DNA from: Pumilibacter muris
Lineage (GTDB): Bacteria > Bacillota > Clostridia > Christensenellales > Pumilibacteraceae
Direction of reading: 5' to 3'
DNA: 64,000 nucleotides
Assembly (NCBI RefSeq): GCF_943193045.1
Contig: NZ_CALPCN010000002.1
Location: 1-64,000, forward strand
Positions 6,740 to 15,722 of this stretch are shown piece by piece (the stretch's first letter is position 1; every line of letters begins with the position of its first letter). Position numbers and translations under genes: made by a program. The notes below the pieces were generated by a model that searched no databases, had not been told where the DNA came from, and saw only the letters and a list, made by a program, of their open reading frames with translations.

Positions 6740-8830
6740 TTACTCCTTAAACCTCGTTCCGAACGAGGTTTTTTGAATAACTTTATCGAGCAAATAAAGT
6801 AGCTCGGGCAACAGCACAAGCACGAGCACTATTGCGGCAAGAGCTCCGCGCCCCAACAGCATGCCTATTGTGGAAATCGCGGCGCTCGACGAAATGCCGC
6901 CCACGATAAATCCCGCAATGGTGAGAATAAGTCCGCTCGTGAGCACCGTAGGCATACTACTGCTAAGAGCCGCTTTTAGCGATTCGAGTTTGCCTGCGGT
7001 TTTGCGCATTTTCGTATAGTGTTCGGTTATAAGAATGGCGTAGTCTATCGTTGCGCCCATCAAAATAGCCGACGCGATTAAATACGACATAAAGAATATG
7101 GGCTTGCTCATTAAAAACGAAACCGACATTGCGGCATACACTGCGCCTTGAATAATGAGTACCAAAACTACGGGCAAAGAGAACGAGCGGAAAGTCAGCC
7201 CTATAATCAAAAGTATGGAAAATACGGTTATAAGATTTGTTACAAGCAAATCGCCTCCGAACGACTTACTAATATCGTAGTTGCTCATAACGCCGCCCGC
7301 GATAAAAGTGTTGCCTTCGCCGTATAGCGCGTTCAGCTCGGCTTTCATTTCGTCGATATACGCAAAAGCCGCGTCGCTCGCTTCCGGCATATCGAAAGAC
7401 AAAATCATTCTCGAATGTTCCTCGCCGTTCAAAAGTTCGCCCACCTGCGCTTTCACTTCGGCGCGCACCTGTTCTTCCATAATGGGGCGCCAAAATGCGG
7501 GCAATGTTTCAAGCACCGATTGCGTGGCTTTTTCCACCGCCGAATTATATGTTTGCGCCGATTTAAACGGAATTTGTTCGCCCATTTTCAACGAAGAAAG
7601 CTTTTCCGTAAAAGCGTCCTGCTTTGCGTAGTCGGCTTCGGTTTCGGCTTTGGGAATTATAACAATCATATTCGAATCGGGCGCGAACACCGCTTCTATT
7701 TGCTCGAGTTCTTCGCTCGGCTGGCTTTCGGTGAAAGAATATGTGTTGAACGACTGCAAAACCGCGCCCGTAGCAATAAGCGCGATTAAAAGCACAGGCA
7801 AAACATAGCGCGCCTTAACTACGCCCGTTGCGAGTTTGTCGCCGCCGAGCGGAAGCGGACGATGCCGCAGTTTTAAAAGCGGCTTATTTAACAGCACTAT
7901 AAGTCCGGGCATTAGGAAGAACACGGTTAGCATGCTTATAATAATGCCTTTGCTCATAACAAGACCTATGTCGAGCCCTATGCCGAAGCTCATGAACATT
8001 AGCGCCACAAGTCCCGCAACCGTTGTGAGCGACGACGATATAATCGGCTTAACCGACACGGCAACCGCCTTTGCGGCGGCGTTCTTCACGGGCTCTCCCT
8101 TTTCGGCGAACGAATCGAAATTGTGCAACAGCACAATGGAATAATCCATTGCGAGCGCAAGTTGCAATATTGCCGCCACCGATTTTGTTATATAAGATAT
8201 TTCGCCCAAAAAATAATTCGTGCCTAAATTTATTAAAATTGCCACGCCAACCACAAGCAAGAAAATAACGGGCTCGAACCACGAACGCGAGGTTGCCAAC
8301 AAAATTGCCACAACCACGAGCACCGATATAATCATGATTAGCGTCATTTCGCCGCCTATTCCGTTTTGCATACGGGTGCCGTCTACCGCGCTGCCGCTCG
8401 TGTAGCTTTGATAGCCCTCTTTTGCGAGAAGAGACTCAACCTCTTGCACAGCCTTTTGCGCGGTGTTCGAAAAATCGCCGCCCTCAACGGTAAGTTTTAT
8501 AAGAGCGCAGTTGTCTTTGTAGCTGTTTTTGTCGTTCGCGTCGAACGAAACAAGGCTCACGTTCGGCAACGCTTTTAAACGCTCGGAAAGCGATTGCGCT
8601 TCGGAGGCGCTCACGTCTTTAACCATAACGTTCACAAAGCTGTTCATTCCCCACTCTTTTTCTATAACGGTGAGAGCTTGCCTCGTTTCCATATCGGGCG
8701 GAAGATAGCTTGCAATATCGTAGTTTGCCGACACTTTGGGAAGCAATATTAAAGAAACGGCAAGCATTGCCGCAAAAACGCCGAAAAGCGCATATCTGTA
8801 TTTAACCGTAAAACGCCCTAACTTTTCCAT
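6740..8830 (-). CDS. RND-superfamily MMPL-type exporter
   Basis: A 696-aa inner-membrane transporter of the RND/MMPL type, expected to be driven by proton motive force. It has the duplicated layout: one N-terminal helix, a soluble loop (about residues 35-150), a block of five to six helices, a second soluble loop (about 360-530), and a second helix block. The Asp residues typical of the proton relay are present in MDYSIVLLHN and in TIDYAILITEH. Such proteins export lipids, hydrophobic drugs or signal molecules; the substrate here cannot be told. The ribosome site is weak (AAAAAG). It lies 108 nt downstream of fbp on the same strand, separated by a tandem repeat. Confidence 0.9.
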   Translation of the reverse strand: MEKLGRFTVKYRYALFGVFAAMLAVSLILLPKVSANYDIASYLPPDMETRQALTVIEKEWGMNSFVNVMVKDVSASEAQSLSERLKALPNVSLVSFDANDKNSYKDNCALIKLTVEGGDFSNTAQKAVQEVESLLAKEGYQSYTSGSAVDGTRMQNGIGGEMTLIMIISVLVVVAILLATSRSWFEPVIFLLVVGVAILINLGTNYFLGEISYITKSVAAILQLALAMDYSIVLLHNFDSFAEKGEPVKNAAAKAVAVSVKPIISSSLTTVAGLVALMFMSFGIGLDIGLVMSKGIIISMLTVFFLMPGLIVLLNKPLLKLRHRPLPLGGDKLATGVVKARYVLPVLLIALIATGAVLQSFNTYSFTESQPSEELEQIEAVFAPDSNMIVIIPKAETEADYAKQDAFTEKLSSLKMGEQIPFKSAQTYNSAVEKATQSVLETLPAFWRPIMEEQVRAEVKAQVGELLNGEEHSRMILSFDMPEASDAAFAYIDEMKAELNALYGEGNTFIAGGVMSNYDISKSFGGDLLVTNLITVFSILLIIGLTFRSFSLPVVLVLIIQGAVYAAMSVSFLMSKPIFFMSYLIASAILMGATIDYAILITEHYTKMRKTAGKLESLKAALSSSMPTVLTSGLILTIAGFIVGGISSSAAISTIGMLLGRGALAAIVLVLVLLPELLYLLDKVIQKTSFGTRFKE
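6749..6774 (+). terminator. Terminator of the 98-aa gene inside the MMPL 3' end
   Basis: A 10-bp perfect palindrome (6750-6759 with 6761-6770; AACCTCGTTC/GAACGAGGTT) followed by TTTT on the plus strand. It overlaps the last codons of the convergent MMPL gene, which therefore ends in the residues it encodes (SFGTRFKE). Confidence 0.75.
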
Positions 8831-8833
8831 CTT

Positions 8834-8940
8834 TTTAATGCCGTTTTTTAATACCTTAAAACGAATAGTTTTTGCAAACGCGACGCGCCCGCTTTAATGC
8901 CGTAAAACGAATCAATTTCCGCAAACGCGACGCGCCCGCT
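8834..8940. repeat. Two-copy tandem repeat between fbp and the MMPL gene
   Basis: Copy A (about 8834-8893) and copy B (about 8894-8940) share TTTAATGCCGT, TAAAACGAAT and GCAAACGCGACGCGCCCGCT; copy A has extra bases after the first block. Copy B reaches the fbp stop codon. The GC-rich half contains the self-complementary CGCGACGCG-type core. Confidence 0.8.
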
Positions 8941-10849
8941 AAACTTCTTTGCCGAATTTTTCTTTTAACAACGTTTTTAACGCGGCTATTTGGCTGCGTA
9001 TGTTTTCGCCGGTGTCGGTGTCGGCAACTTTAAGCCTACTGCCTACGGTATCGAAAACGTTCACGTTCGAAATTATGTCGCGGTTAGAGGCAATCGCCTC
9101 TTCCACTCCGCAAAAAGGACTGTGCGCGGCAAGCCTCATGCCGTAAGAATTGTAAATAAGCGTATAGCCGGCTATTCCCGTTCTTTCGTGATACGCTCTG
9201 CAAAAACCGCCGTCTATAACAACGAGTTTTCCGTTCGCTTTAACGGGATTTTCTCCCTCTTTGAAATGCACGGGAATATGCCCGTTTATTATGCGGCAGT
9301 GCTCGCCCGAAAGTCCGAACTCCGCCAAAATTTTTTGCGCGACTTCGCGTTTGCGACTCAATGTGTAGTACGGGTTTTTTTCTTCGGCGCACAGCTTAGA
9401 GTTCGGCAAATATATGCTTTCGAAAGTTGCGAGCTTTTTGCGCCCGAAAAGCGGACTGCCGCTGCCACACCACAAATACCAAAACACGTCGGTGTCTTTT
9501 TCTTTTCCGCTCGCCGCCGCTCTTTTAACAAGGCGAACAAATTCGTCCATACACGCCTTGCCGCGCTTGTTGCCGCATGCGGCAACGGGCAAAAAGTCGC
9601 CGTTTTCGTCAAGCGGAATACAGCCGTGAAAAATAAGGTTGCCGTTGCAAACCGAATAAATAGAACCTTTGTTCATTAAAAAGCCGACGTGCCGCCTAAG
9701 CTTTTCGCTTCCCGTAAACGATTTAACGAGACACGCAAGAACGTTTTCTTCTTCGGCGGTGAGTTTTAAAGGCTCGCGCGAATGTAGAGTAGCAAAGTCG
9801 GAAGCGTCTATTTTAACGCTCATACCGTCGATTTCTACGGTGCCGCTTCTCAAATCTATTTTCTTTAAAAGCGAACGGTTTTCCATACCGTATTCGGGGT
9901 GGCGCGCAATGGCTTGCCCTTCGAGCTTTAAAAGCATAATGAAAATAGCTTTGCGCATTTTAGCCGAAAGTACGGCGTCGGTTTCGCTTATCTTTTTGCC
10001 CGACGCGTTTATTGCGAATTTCGGCTCGTACTTTTGCTTGTCGGCAAAAAACGCAAGCTCTCTAAGCGATATGCCGTAGCCCATTTCAAGGAGTTCGAGG
10101 TTGCCGTATTTAAGGCAAAGTTCCACAACAGTAGCCACGCACGCGCGGGAACCGAAGAACGCGCCCATCCACAAAATATCGTGATTGCCCCACTGAAAGT
10201 CTATGCTGTGGTGCGAACACAAAATATCCATTATTTTATCGGGATTTTCGCCCCTGTCGAAAACGTCGCCCACAATATGAAGCCTGTCTATAGCCAAACG
10301 TTTTATAAGCGCGGCTATTGTCTCCAAAAAAGTGTCGGCGCAACCGAGCTTTATAATTTCCGAAAAAATTTCGTCGTAATACGCTTCGCGGTCGCCACCG
10401 TCGGCGGCGGAATGAAGCATTTCGTCTATTATGTAGTCGAAGCGCGGCGGCATTGCTTTGCGCACTTTGCTTCGCGTATATTTTTTTCCGCATTCGCGCG
10501 CCAAAAGCGTTAGGCGGTATAGCATGGTTTTATACCACCCCGACATCTCCGCGCCCGAATTTTTTGCCGCCTCGATTTTCTCCGCAGGGTAATAAACCGT
10601 TGTGGCAAGTTCGCTCCGTTCGGAAGAAGAAAGAAGTTTGCCGAAAAGCTCGTCGATTTTCGCGCGTATAACCCCGCTGCAACTGTTCATGAGGTGACAA
10701 AAAGCGCCGTATTCGCCGTGAAGGTCACTCAAAAAGTGCTCCGTTCCTTTAGGCAAGCGCAAAATAGCTTCGAGGTTTATAATTTCGGTAACCGCGTCTT
10801 GCGCGGTAGGAAACCGTTCGCCGAACAGCTTTTCGGTAAGTCCGTCCAA
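8939..10849 (-). CDS. fbp: Fructose-1,6-bisphosphatase, class III
   Basis: A 636-aa class III FBPase, the large Bacillota form that makes fructose 6-phosphate from fructose 1,6-bisphosphate in gluconeogenesis (B. subtilis Fbp is about 670 aa). The calcineurin-like phosphatase motifs are clear: HFLSDLHGEYGAF (about residues 38-50), GDVFDRGENPD, and WGNHDILWMG, with a later NGHIPVHFKEGENP block. The start is a TTG with AAAAAGGAG 9 nt upstream; a closer ATG lies in another frame. It stands alone with its own upstream region, and a tandem repeat follows. Confidence 0.95.
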   Translation of the reverse strand: MDGLTEKLFGERFPTAQDAVTEIINLEAILRLPKGTEHFLSDLHGEYGAFCHLMNSCSGVIRAKIDELFGKLLSSSERSELATTVYYPAEKIEAAKNSGAEMSGWYKTMLYRLTLLARECGKKYTRSKVRKAMPPRFDYIIDEMLHSAADGGDREAYYDEIFSEIIKLGCADTFLETIAALIKRLAIDRLHIVGDVFDRGENPDKIMDILCSHHSIDFQWGNHDILWMGAFFGSRACVATVVELCLKYGNLELLEMGYGISLRELAFFADKQKYEPKFAINASGKKISETDAVLSAKMRKAIFIMLLKLEGQAIARHPEYGMENRSLLKKIDLRSGTVEIDGMSVKIDASDFATLHSREPLKLTAEEENVLACLVKSFTGSEKLRRHVGFLMNKGSIYSVCNGNLIFHGCIPLDENGDFLPVAACGNKRGKACMDEFVRLVKRAAASGKEKDTDVFWYLWCGSGSPLFGRKKLATFESIYLPNSKLCAEEKNPYYTLSRKREVAQKILAEFGLSGEHCRIINGHIPVHFKEGENPVKANGKLVVIDGGFCRAYHERTGIAGYTLIYNSYGMRLAAHSPFCGVEEAIASNRDIISNVNVFDTVGSRLKVADTDTGENIRSQIAALKTLLKEKFGKEV

Positions 10850-10888
10850 ATTGCATTTCTCCTTTTTGTTATGCGTGTTGTTAAAAAG

Positions 10889-10984
10889 ACTGCTTCGCTA
10901 CGCTCGCAGTGACATTTGTCCTTAGCCGAGCGCGCGCATACTTGTTATTGCGAGGAGCCGACAGGCGACGCGGCAATCCGAGTC
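10889..10984. repeat. Dispersed palindromic intergenic repeat, copy 1
   Basis: GACTGCTTCGCTACGCTCGC and a following AGTGACA at the left mirror TTGTTATTGCGAGGAGC at the right, with GCGGCAATCC beyond; the inner arms match at 10 of 12 positions. The middle contains TTGTCCTTAGCCGAGC. The same middle and the TATTGCGAG...GCGGCAATCC end recur, inverted, at 22799-22884. The sequence type resembles the 'GTCATTGCGAGGAGC...GGCAATCC' palindromic repeats seen in many bacterial genomes. Confidence 0.7.
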
Positions 10985-11047
10985 GCCGTTGCAATTATAG
11001 CCTCGTTGTTGCGAATTTGTCAAGCGTTCGACCATTGCCAAAACCGA

Positions 11048-11082
11048 AAAGCGACCCGCCAAACTTTGCAAGCCGCTTTTTC
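11048..11082 (-). terminator. Terminator after the 418-aa membrane protein gene
   Basis: Minus-strand stem AAAAGCGGCTTGC with GGCGGGTCGCTTTT (several G-U pairs), 7-nt loop, ending in TTTT; 26 nt after the stop codon. Confidence 0.65.
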
Positions 11083-11107
11083 GAATATGAAGTTATTTTA
11101 GTTTTCC

Positions 11108-12364
11108 CTATTTCTTGTTTGCCGTGCTCATAGCTTTTAAGAGGGTGGAAAGCGCCTCTTTGAATTTTTGTTGAAGCTCGGGCGAATTGTTTTCGGGCTT
11201 GCCGCGTTCTCTTTGGAGCTGCAACGCAACTTCTTTCATAGTGGCAATGGGCGCGCCTTCGCGGCTTATTGTTTCTATTCTCGCCAAAACGTCTTGCGCT
11301 GTGGAAGAACCGCCTTGCGCCGACGGGCGTTGTTGCGTTTTGGGAACGGGCTGAGGCGCGGGCTCCGCAGGTTTAGCCGCAGGCTCGGGCTGAGCTTGAG
11401 CGCGAGCGGCTTCGCGCTGAGCTTGTTCGGCGCGGAGTCGTGCAAGAGCTTCGGCGCGGGCTTTCGCTCTCGTTTCCGCTTCGCTCTCTTGCGGGGCGGG
11501 AGTTATAACCGGTTCGGCGGAAACTTCGGGCTGAGGCGCGGGCTCCGGTTCGGGCTGAACGATAGGTTCGGCAGTTTGCATAACTACGGGTTCGGGTTCT
11601 TGCATAACTACGGTGTGAGGAATTTCCTCCTCTTCCTCGTCGGCAAGTTCCACGTTTATGCGCTCGGGCTCCCCGAACGTGGGGTCGAACGCTATTGTTT
11701 TGGGTTCGGCGGTTATGGGTTCGTTAGACGCGAACGGAATTTCCGCCGCGTTCGTATCTGACGCCGAACCGCGCGAAGCCGCAGCTCCGCCGCCCATGCA
11801 AACTCCGAGAGCTTCCACATACGCGTCGTAAGTTTTAAGTCCGCCTTTTAAAACCGCTGTGGATATTAGCCCTGCGGCAAGACGCAACACCATAACTCCT
11901 ACGGTTACAACCGCAGGAACAACATACATAAGTCCGCCGGGAAATTTAGCGCTGCTCCACTTATCGGTGCCGCTCACCACTCCCGCCAAAAAGAACACCA
12001 AAAGTATGGAAAGCACGCCCGCCGCAGTAACCATGCCGGGTAAGTGCGCCGCCACGCTTTCTTTAAAAGGAGAATAAACGCAAGCGTCTTGCGTTATATA
12101 ATCGTCGGGCTTTCCGCCGTTTTGTTTGAAAGCCTTATATTGTTTTTTCACGCGCAAAGGCATTTTTTCTTTGGCGGACTTTTGAAAATCTTCAAGGGTT
12201 CCGCCCTTTATCGCGGCTTTGGCTCCCTTTTTGAATTTTCCGAGCTCGCCGCCGAACGAAAGCAACAGCCCCGCCACAAACACGAGCGCAACTATGCCCA
12301 AACCGAGCGCAATAAGCACTGTTCCGTTCAACTTTCCTACTATTTGAGCTATTTTCTCCAACAT
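11108..12364 (-). CDS. Membrane protein with long Ala/Glu/Pro-rich cytoplasmic tail
   Basis: A 418-aa protein of unknown function. It has an N-terminal hydrophobic segment (about residues 13-36), a soluble stretch, two more helices (about 105-130 and 145-170), then a long low-complexity region with many EPEP, QPEP and AQ repeats and a predicted coiled-coil-like Ala/Arg/Glu segment (about 295-325). A short ordered-looking C-terminal domain ends the protein (about 365-418). I chose the ATG at 12364 because GGAGAG lies 9 nt upstream; a longer frame to 12436 has no site. It follows addA on the same strand after a gap of about 190 nt. The tail suggests a scaffold or interaction role, but this is only inference. 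Confidence 0.75.
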   Translation of the reverse strand: MLEKIAQIVGKLNGTVLIALGLGIVALVFVAGLLLSFGGELGKFKKGAKAAIKGGTLEDFQKSAKEKMPLRVKKQYKAFKQNGGKPDDYITQDACVYSPFKESVAAHLPGMVTAAGVLSILLVFFLAGVVSGTDKWSSAKFPGGLMYVVPAVVTVGVMVLRLAAGLISTAVLKGGLKTYDAYVEALGVCMGGGAAASRGSASDTNAAEIPFASNEPITAEPKTIAFDPTFGEPERINVELADEEEEEIPHTVVMQEPEPVVMQTAEPIVQPEPEPAPQPEVSAEPVITPAPQESEAETRAKARAEALARLRAEQAQREAARAQAQPEPAAKPAEPAPQPVPKTQQRPSAQGGSSTAQDVLARIETISREGAPIATMKEVALQLQRERGKPENNSPELQQKFKEALSTLLKAMSTANKK

Positions 12365-12551
12365 ATCTGTTTTCTCTCCAAACAGTATTCTTTCTACACG
12401 ACGTATTGCCGAAAGTTCGCCGGCAAAACGTTGCAAGCAAACTTACCCACTTCTATTATACCACACAGAAAACAAAAACGCTATACTTTTTAAACGTTTT
12501 TTTCTTAAAATTTGTTTAAAAACCGACGATTTCGTTGTTAATTTATTCCCG

Positions 12552-15500
12552 TTATTCGGTTTTTATGAATTTTCCCGTTGAAAACGCATACAAATATGCG
12601 CCGTTCACCCGTTTGCCGAGCACGCTTTCCACCGCCGACTTATACAGCGCGAGCTGACGGCAATACGCCGCGTTATTCGCTATGTTCGCTTCCGCGCCCG
12701 TCTTATAGTCTACAATCGTAACGCTTCCGTCGGGGTTAAACACCATAAGGTCTATAACGCCTTGCACAAGTATTTTATTCGAGTCGGAGCCGCCCGCAAG
12801 AGAGGCGGGCGCCGCGAAAACGAATTGCTTTTCGCGCAAAAACTCTCGCCCCGCAATAAACTTTCCCACCGCCTCGAACGCTTTTTCTATTTGGGCGCGC
12901 TCAACGAGCTTAGCCTCTTCGGGGAATTTCTTGCAAAGCCGCTCCCACTCTCCGTCGGCATTAAAATTCACCCACTGCATAAATTTGTGGCATGCGCTTC
13001 CTCGCGCCGCAGCTCTGTCGTCGGAAGAAAACAGTTGCGGCACAGCCTCTTCGTCGTTGGCATGAACAACGCCCGACACCGACGCTTTAACCAAATCGCC
13101 CCGCGAATACCGATAGACGCGCGCAAAATTTTCTTTGAGCGCGGCAACGAGTTTTTCGTTCGGCTCGCAAACGGTTGCGCGTTCCGAAACGCTCTCGCGT
13201 TTTCTCTCTTGCAACAAAGTTTTATCCACATACGGATACAACCAGTCTATATACGAAATCGTGTCTTCGGCGGCGCGCTCTAAAGAAGGGGGTTGCGAAA
13301 ACATAACGAGCTTGTTTTTAGCTCTCGTCATGGCAACGTAAAGCACTCTGAGTTCTTCTTCGGCAAGAGTTCTGCGCAGTTTTTGCGCGCACACCGCAAA
13401 TCGGGGATTTTCTTTAACCGCGCGCTCGGTAAAATCGAACGAACGCAACACAACCCCCTCTTCTTCGTCGCATATCACGCTCGCGTAAACGTCGCGCAAA
13501 TTAAAACGTTTATGTAACTGCGGCAATATAACGCACTTAAATTCCAAACCCTTAGAGGCGTGAACCGTCATAATGCGCACCGCTCTGCCGCCGTCGCGCA
13601 CCTTTAATTTCGGCTCGCCCGTTCTTCTTACAAAACGCAAATATCCGTGCAAAGTGTTTTCTTGCGACGCGGCGAGGTGCTCCAAAAACGCGTCGAGCGC
13701 CGCCGCCTCGCGTTCGCCGCCCGCTTTAAGAGCGCCGTTAAAGCAATCGAATTCTGCCGTGATTTTTCCCGCGAGTTCCGCAACTGTGGCGCAAGCCGCC
13801 TCTTTTCCGAGCGACGAAATTGTTTTAGAAAACGCCGCGAGTTTTTGGGAAAGAGGACGCGCAAGCTCATTTATAACCTCGCTTTTCAAACAGTTGCAAA
13901 GTTCCCCTTCGGTTTTAAGCCGCACGTCGCAAAGTTCGCTTGCCGAAAGCTTGCCGAAAGTTTGCGATAATAAAACCGCCGCAAGATTAACGTCGTCGTG
14001 CGCGTTGTCGAGAACCCGCAAAAAAGACATAAGTTCCGAAACCGACCTAAAACTTTCGGCGTTTTGCTCGGAAGCAACCGCAGTAACGGGAACGGACGCG
14101 GCTCTGAGCTTTTTTTCGAGCAAATCGGTAAAAGCGCCGCGCGAGCGAACGAGCACGGCAATGTCGCCGTAATCCACGCCGTCTTCCGCGCCGTCGCCGC
14201 CGTCGAGCATATCCAAAATTTCATCCGTCACGGCGTCGGCTTCCGCTTCGAGCGACTTGCTCGCGCGTTCGACAATATCGTTTCGCACCGAATAGACTTC
14301 GGGCGCAATTTCTTCTTTTTCCTCGTCGGGCGGAATTATAACCGTTTTAACAAGCGAATCGATTTGCGAACCTACGGTAAACTTTTCGCACGCGTAATCC
14401 GTTCCGCCGAACTTATCTGTCATAACTGCCGAAAAAATGCCGTTCACAGTGTTTAGAATTTGAGCGCCGCTCCTGAAATTCGCAGTCAGTTCAACGGTTT
14501 TTCCCTCGCCTTTTCTGTATCGCTCCCGCTTGTCTATAAAAAATTTGGGGCGACACATGCGAAAACCGTATATCGACTGCTTAACGTCTCCCACGAAAAA
14601 CATTTCGCAGTTGAACTTTTTTAGAATTTCTTCTTGAAGCGGGCTTATGTCTTGATACTCGTCCACAAAAACGTGAGTGTATTCCGAAAGTATTCTTTCG
14701 CCGTGTTCTCCCCCGAGTATTTTCAGCGTTTGATGTTCGAGGTCGGAATAGTCGGCTTTTCCTTTTTCCCGCTTGCTTGCGGCGTATTTTTCGCCGAGTT
14801 TAAACGCAAGCTCGGCAAGCGCGCGGCAATACGGCAAACTCGTTTCGTGCGACGGCATCGATTCGATTTTTTCGCGGCGGCGGCACAGCTCGGCATACTG
14901 CGCTTTAAGTTCTTTGAATCTTGCGTGTAGCTCTTCGAGCTCCGGCTTGTTCCTAAGCTGGGGAGTTGTGAGCGTGCACGCAACTTCGCTCTCCATACAC
15001 TCTTTTAAAACAGCCAACGCCTCGTAATCTTTATTGAATTTGGCGGCGGCAAGGTCGGCAAGAAGTTTTTCCGCGTCGGAAACAAGTTTTTCCGCATCTC
15101 TTTTTATTGCCGAAAACAGAATTTCGCGATACTCCGAATCTTTGCGAGAGGCGGAACGCAAAAGCCATTCGTCGGGATTCGGTTGAGCGCGCGAGTAATC
15201 GTATACGGCGAGCATAGCCTCTTTTAGCCTGCGATGCGAACGATTTGATAAAAAGGCGGCGTAAAGCCCCGCGAACGCCTCGTCGCCTCTTTCCTTTTCC
15301 TCTTCGAGCACCTCTTCGGCGGCTTCGCTTTTAAGAGCCGCTTCTTCCGCTTCTTCCGCAACCGTAAACTCAGGTTCCAAATCGCTGTAAAAAAACCACT
15401 TTTTTATTATATGGGCGCACCACGAATGCAAAGTCGAAATTTCCGCCGCAGGGAGTCGCGCAAGCTGTTTTTCAAGCCATGCGTCGCCCGTCTTTTCCAC

Positions 15501-15722
15501 GCAATCGGCAAGAGTTTCCGAAAGTTTGCGCCTCATGTCGGCGGCGGCGGTTTTGGTAAACGTGCACATCGTCATTTTGCGAATGTCGGCACCCTCGCGC
15601 AATAAAGAACATATACGTTCGAGCATTACTGCGGTTTTTCCGCTTCCCGCACCCGCCGACACCAAAAGGTTGCAATTTCTCGCGCTTATCGCTTTTCGCT
15701 GTTGTTCGGTCCACTCTTTCAT
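12552..15722 (-). CDS. addA: ATP-dependent helicase/nuclease subunit A
   Basis: A 1,056-aa UvrD-like helicase with a C-terminal RecB-family nuclease. With AddB it resects double-strand breaks for RecA. Visible are Walker A SAGAGSGKT (22-30), VDEYQDISPLQ (motif II), ADSEPF-region equivalents, LYVAMTRAKNKL (motif VI) and the nuclease core VIDLMVFNPDGSVTIVDYKT near the C-terminus. B. subtilis AddA is about 1,230 aa; this version is shorter mainly in the linker regions. Its ATG overlaps the addB stop codon (ATGA), so the two are translationally coupled. Confidence 0.95.
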   Translation of the reverse strand: MKEWTEQQRKAISARNCNLLVSAGAGSGKTAVMLERICSLLREGADIRKMTMCTFTKTAAADMRRKLSETLADCVEKTGDAWLEKQLARLPAAEISTLHSWCAHIIKKWFFYSDLEPEFTVAEEAEEAALKSEAAEEVLEEEKERGDEAFAGLYAAFLSNRSHRRLKEAMLAVYDYSRAQPNPDEWLLRSASRKDSEYREILFSAIKRDAEKLVSDAEKLLADLAAAKFNKDYEALAVLKECMESEVACTLTTPQLRNKPELEELHARFKELKAQYAELCRRREKIESMPSHETSLPYCRALAELAFKLGEKYAASKREKGKADYSDLEHQTLKILGGEHGERILSEYTHVFVDEYQDISPLQEEILKKFNCEMFFVGDVKQSIYGFRMCRPKFFIDKRERYRKGEGKTVELTANFRSGAQILNTVNGIFSAVMTDKFGGTDYACEKFTVGSQIDSLVKTVIIPPDEEKEEIAPEVYSVRNDIVERASKSLEAEADAVTDEILDMLDGGDGAEDGVDYGDIAVLVRSRGAFTDLLEKKLRAASVPVTAVASEQNAESFRSVSELMSFLRVLDNAHDDVNLAAVLLSQTFGKLSASELCDVRLKTEGELCNCLKSEVINELARPLSQKLAAFSKTISSLGKEAACATVAELAGKITAEFDCFNGALKAGGEREAAALDAFLEHLAASQENTLHGYLRFVRRTGEPKLKVRDGGRAVRIMTVHASKGLEFKCVILPQLHKRFNLRDVYASVICDEEEGVVLRSFDFTERAVKENPRFAVCAQKLRRTLAEEELRVLYVAMTRAKNKLVMFSQPPSLERAAEDTISYIDWLYPYVDKTLLQERKRESVSERATVCEPNEKLVAALKENFARVYRYSRGDLVKASVSGVVHANDEEAVPQLFSSDDRAAARGSACHKFMQWVNFNADGEWERLCKKFPEEAKLVERAQIEKAFEAVGKFIAGREFLREKQFVFAAPASLAGGSDSNKILVQGVIDLMVFNPDGSVTIVDYKTGAEANIANNAAYCRQLALYKSAVESVLGKRVNGAYLYAFSTGKFIKTE

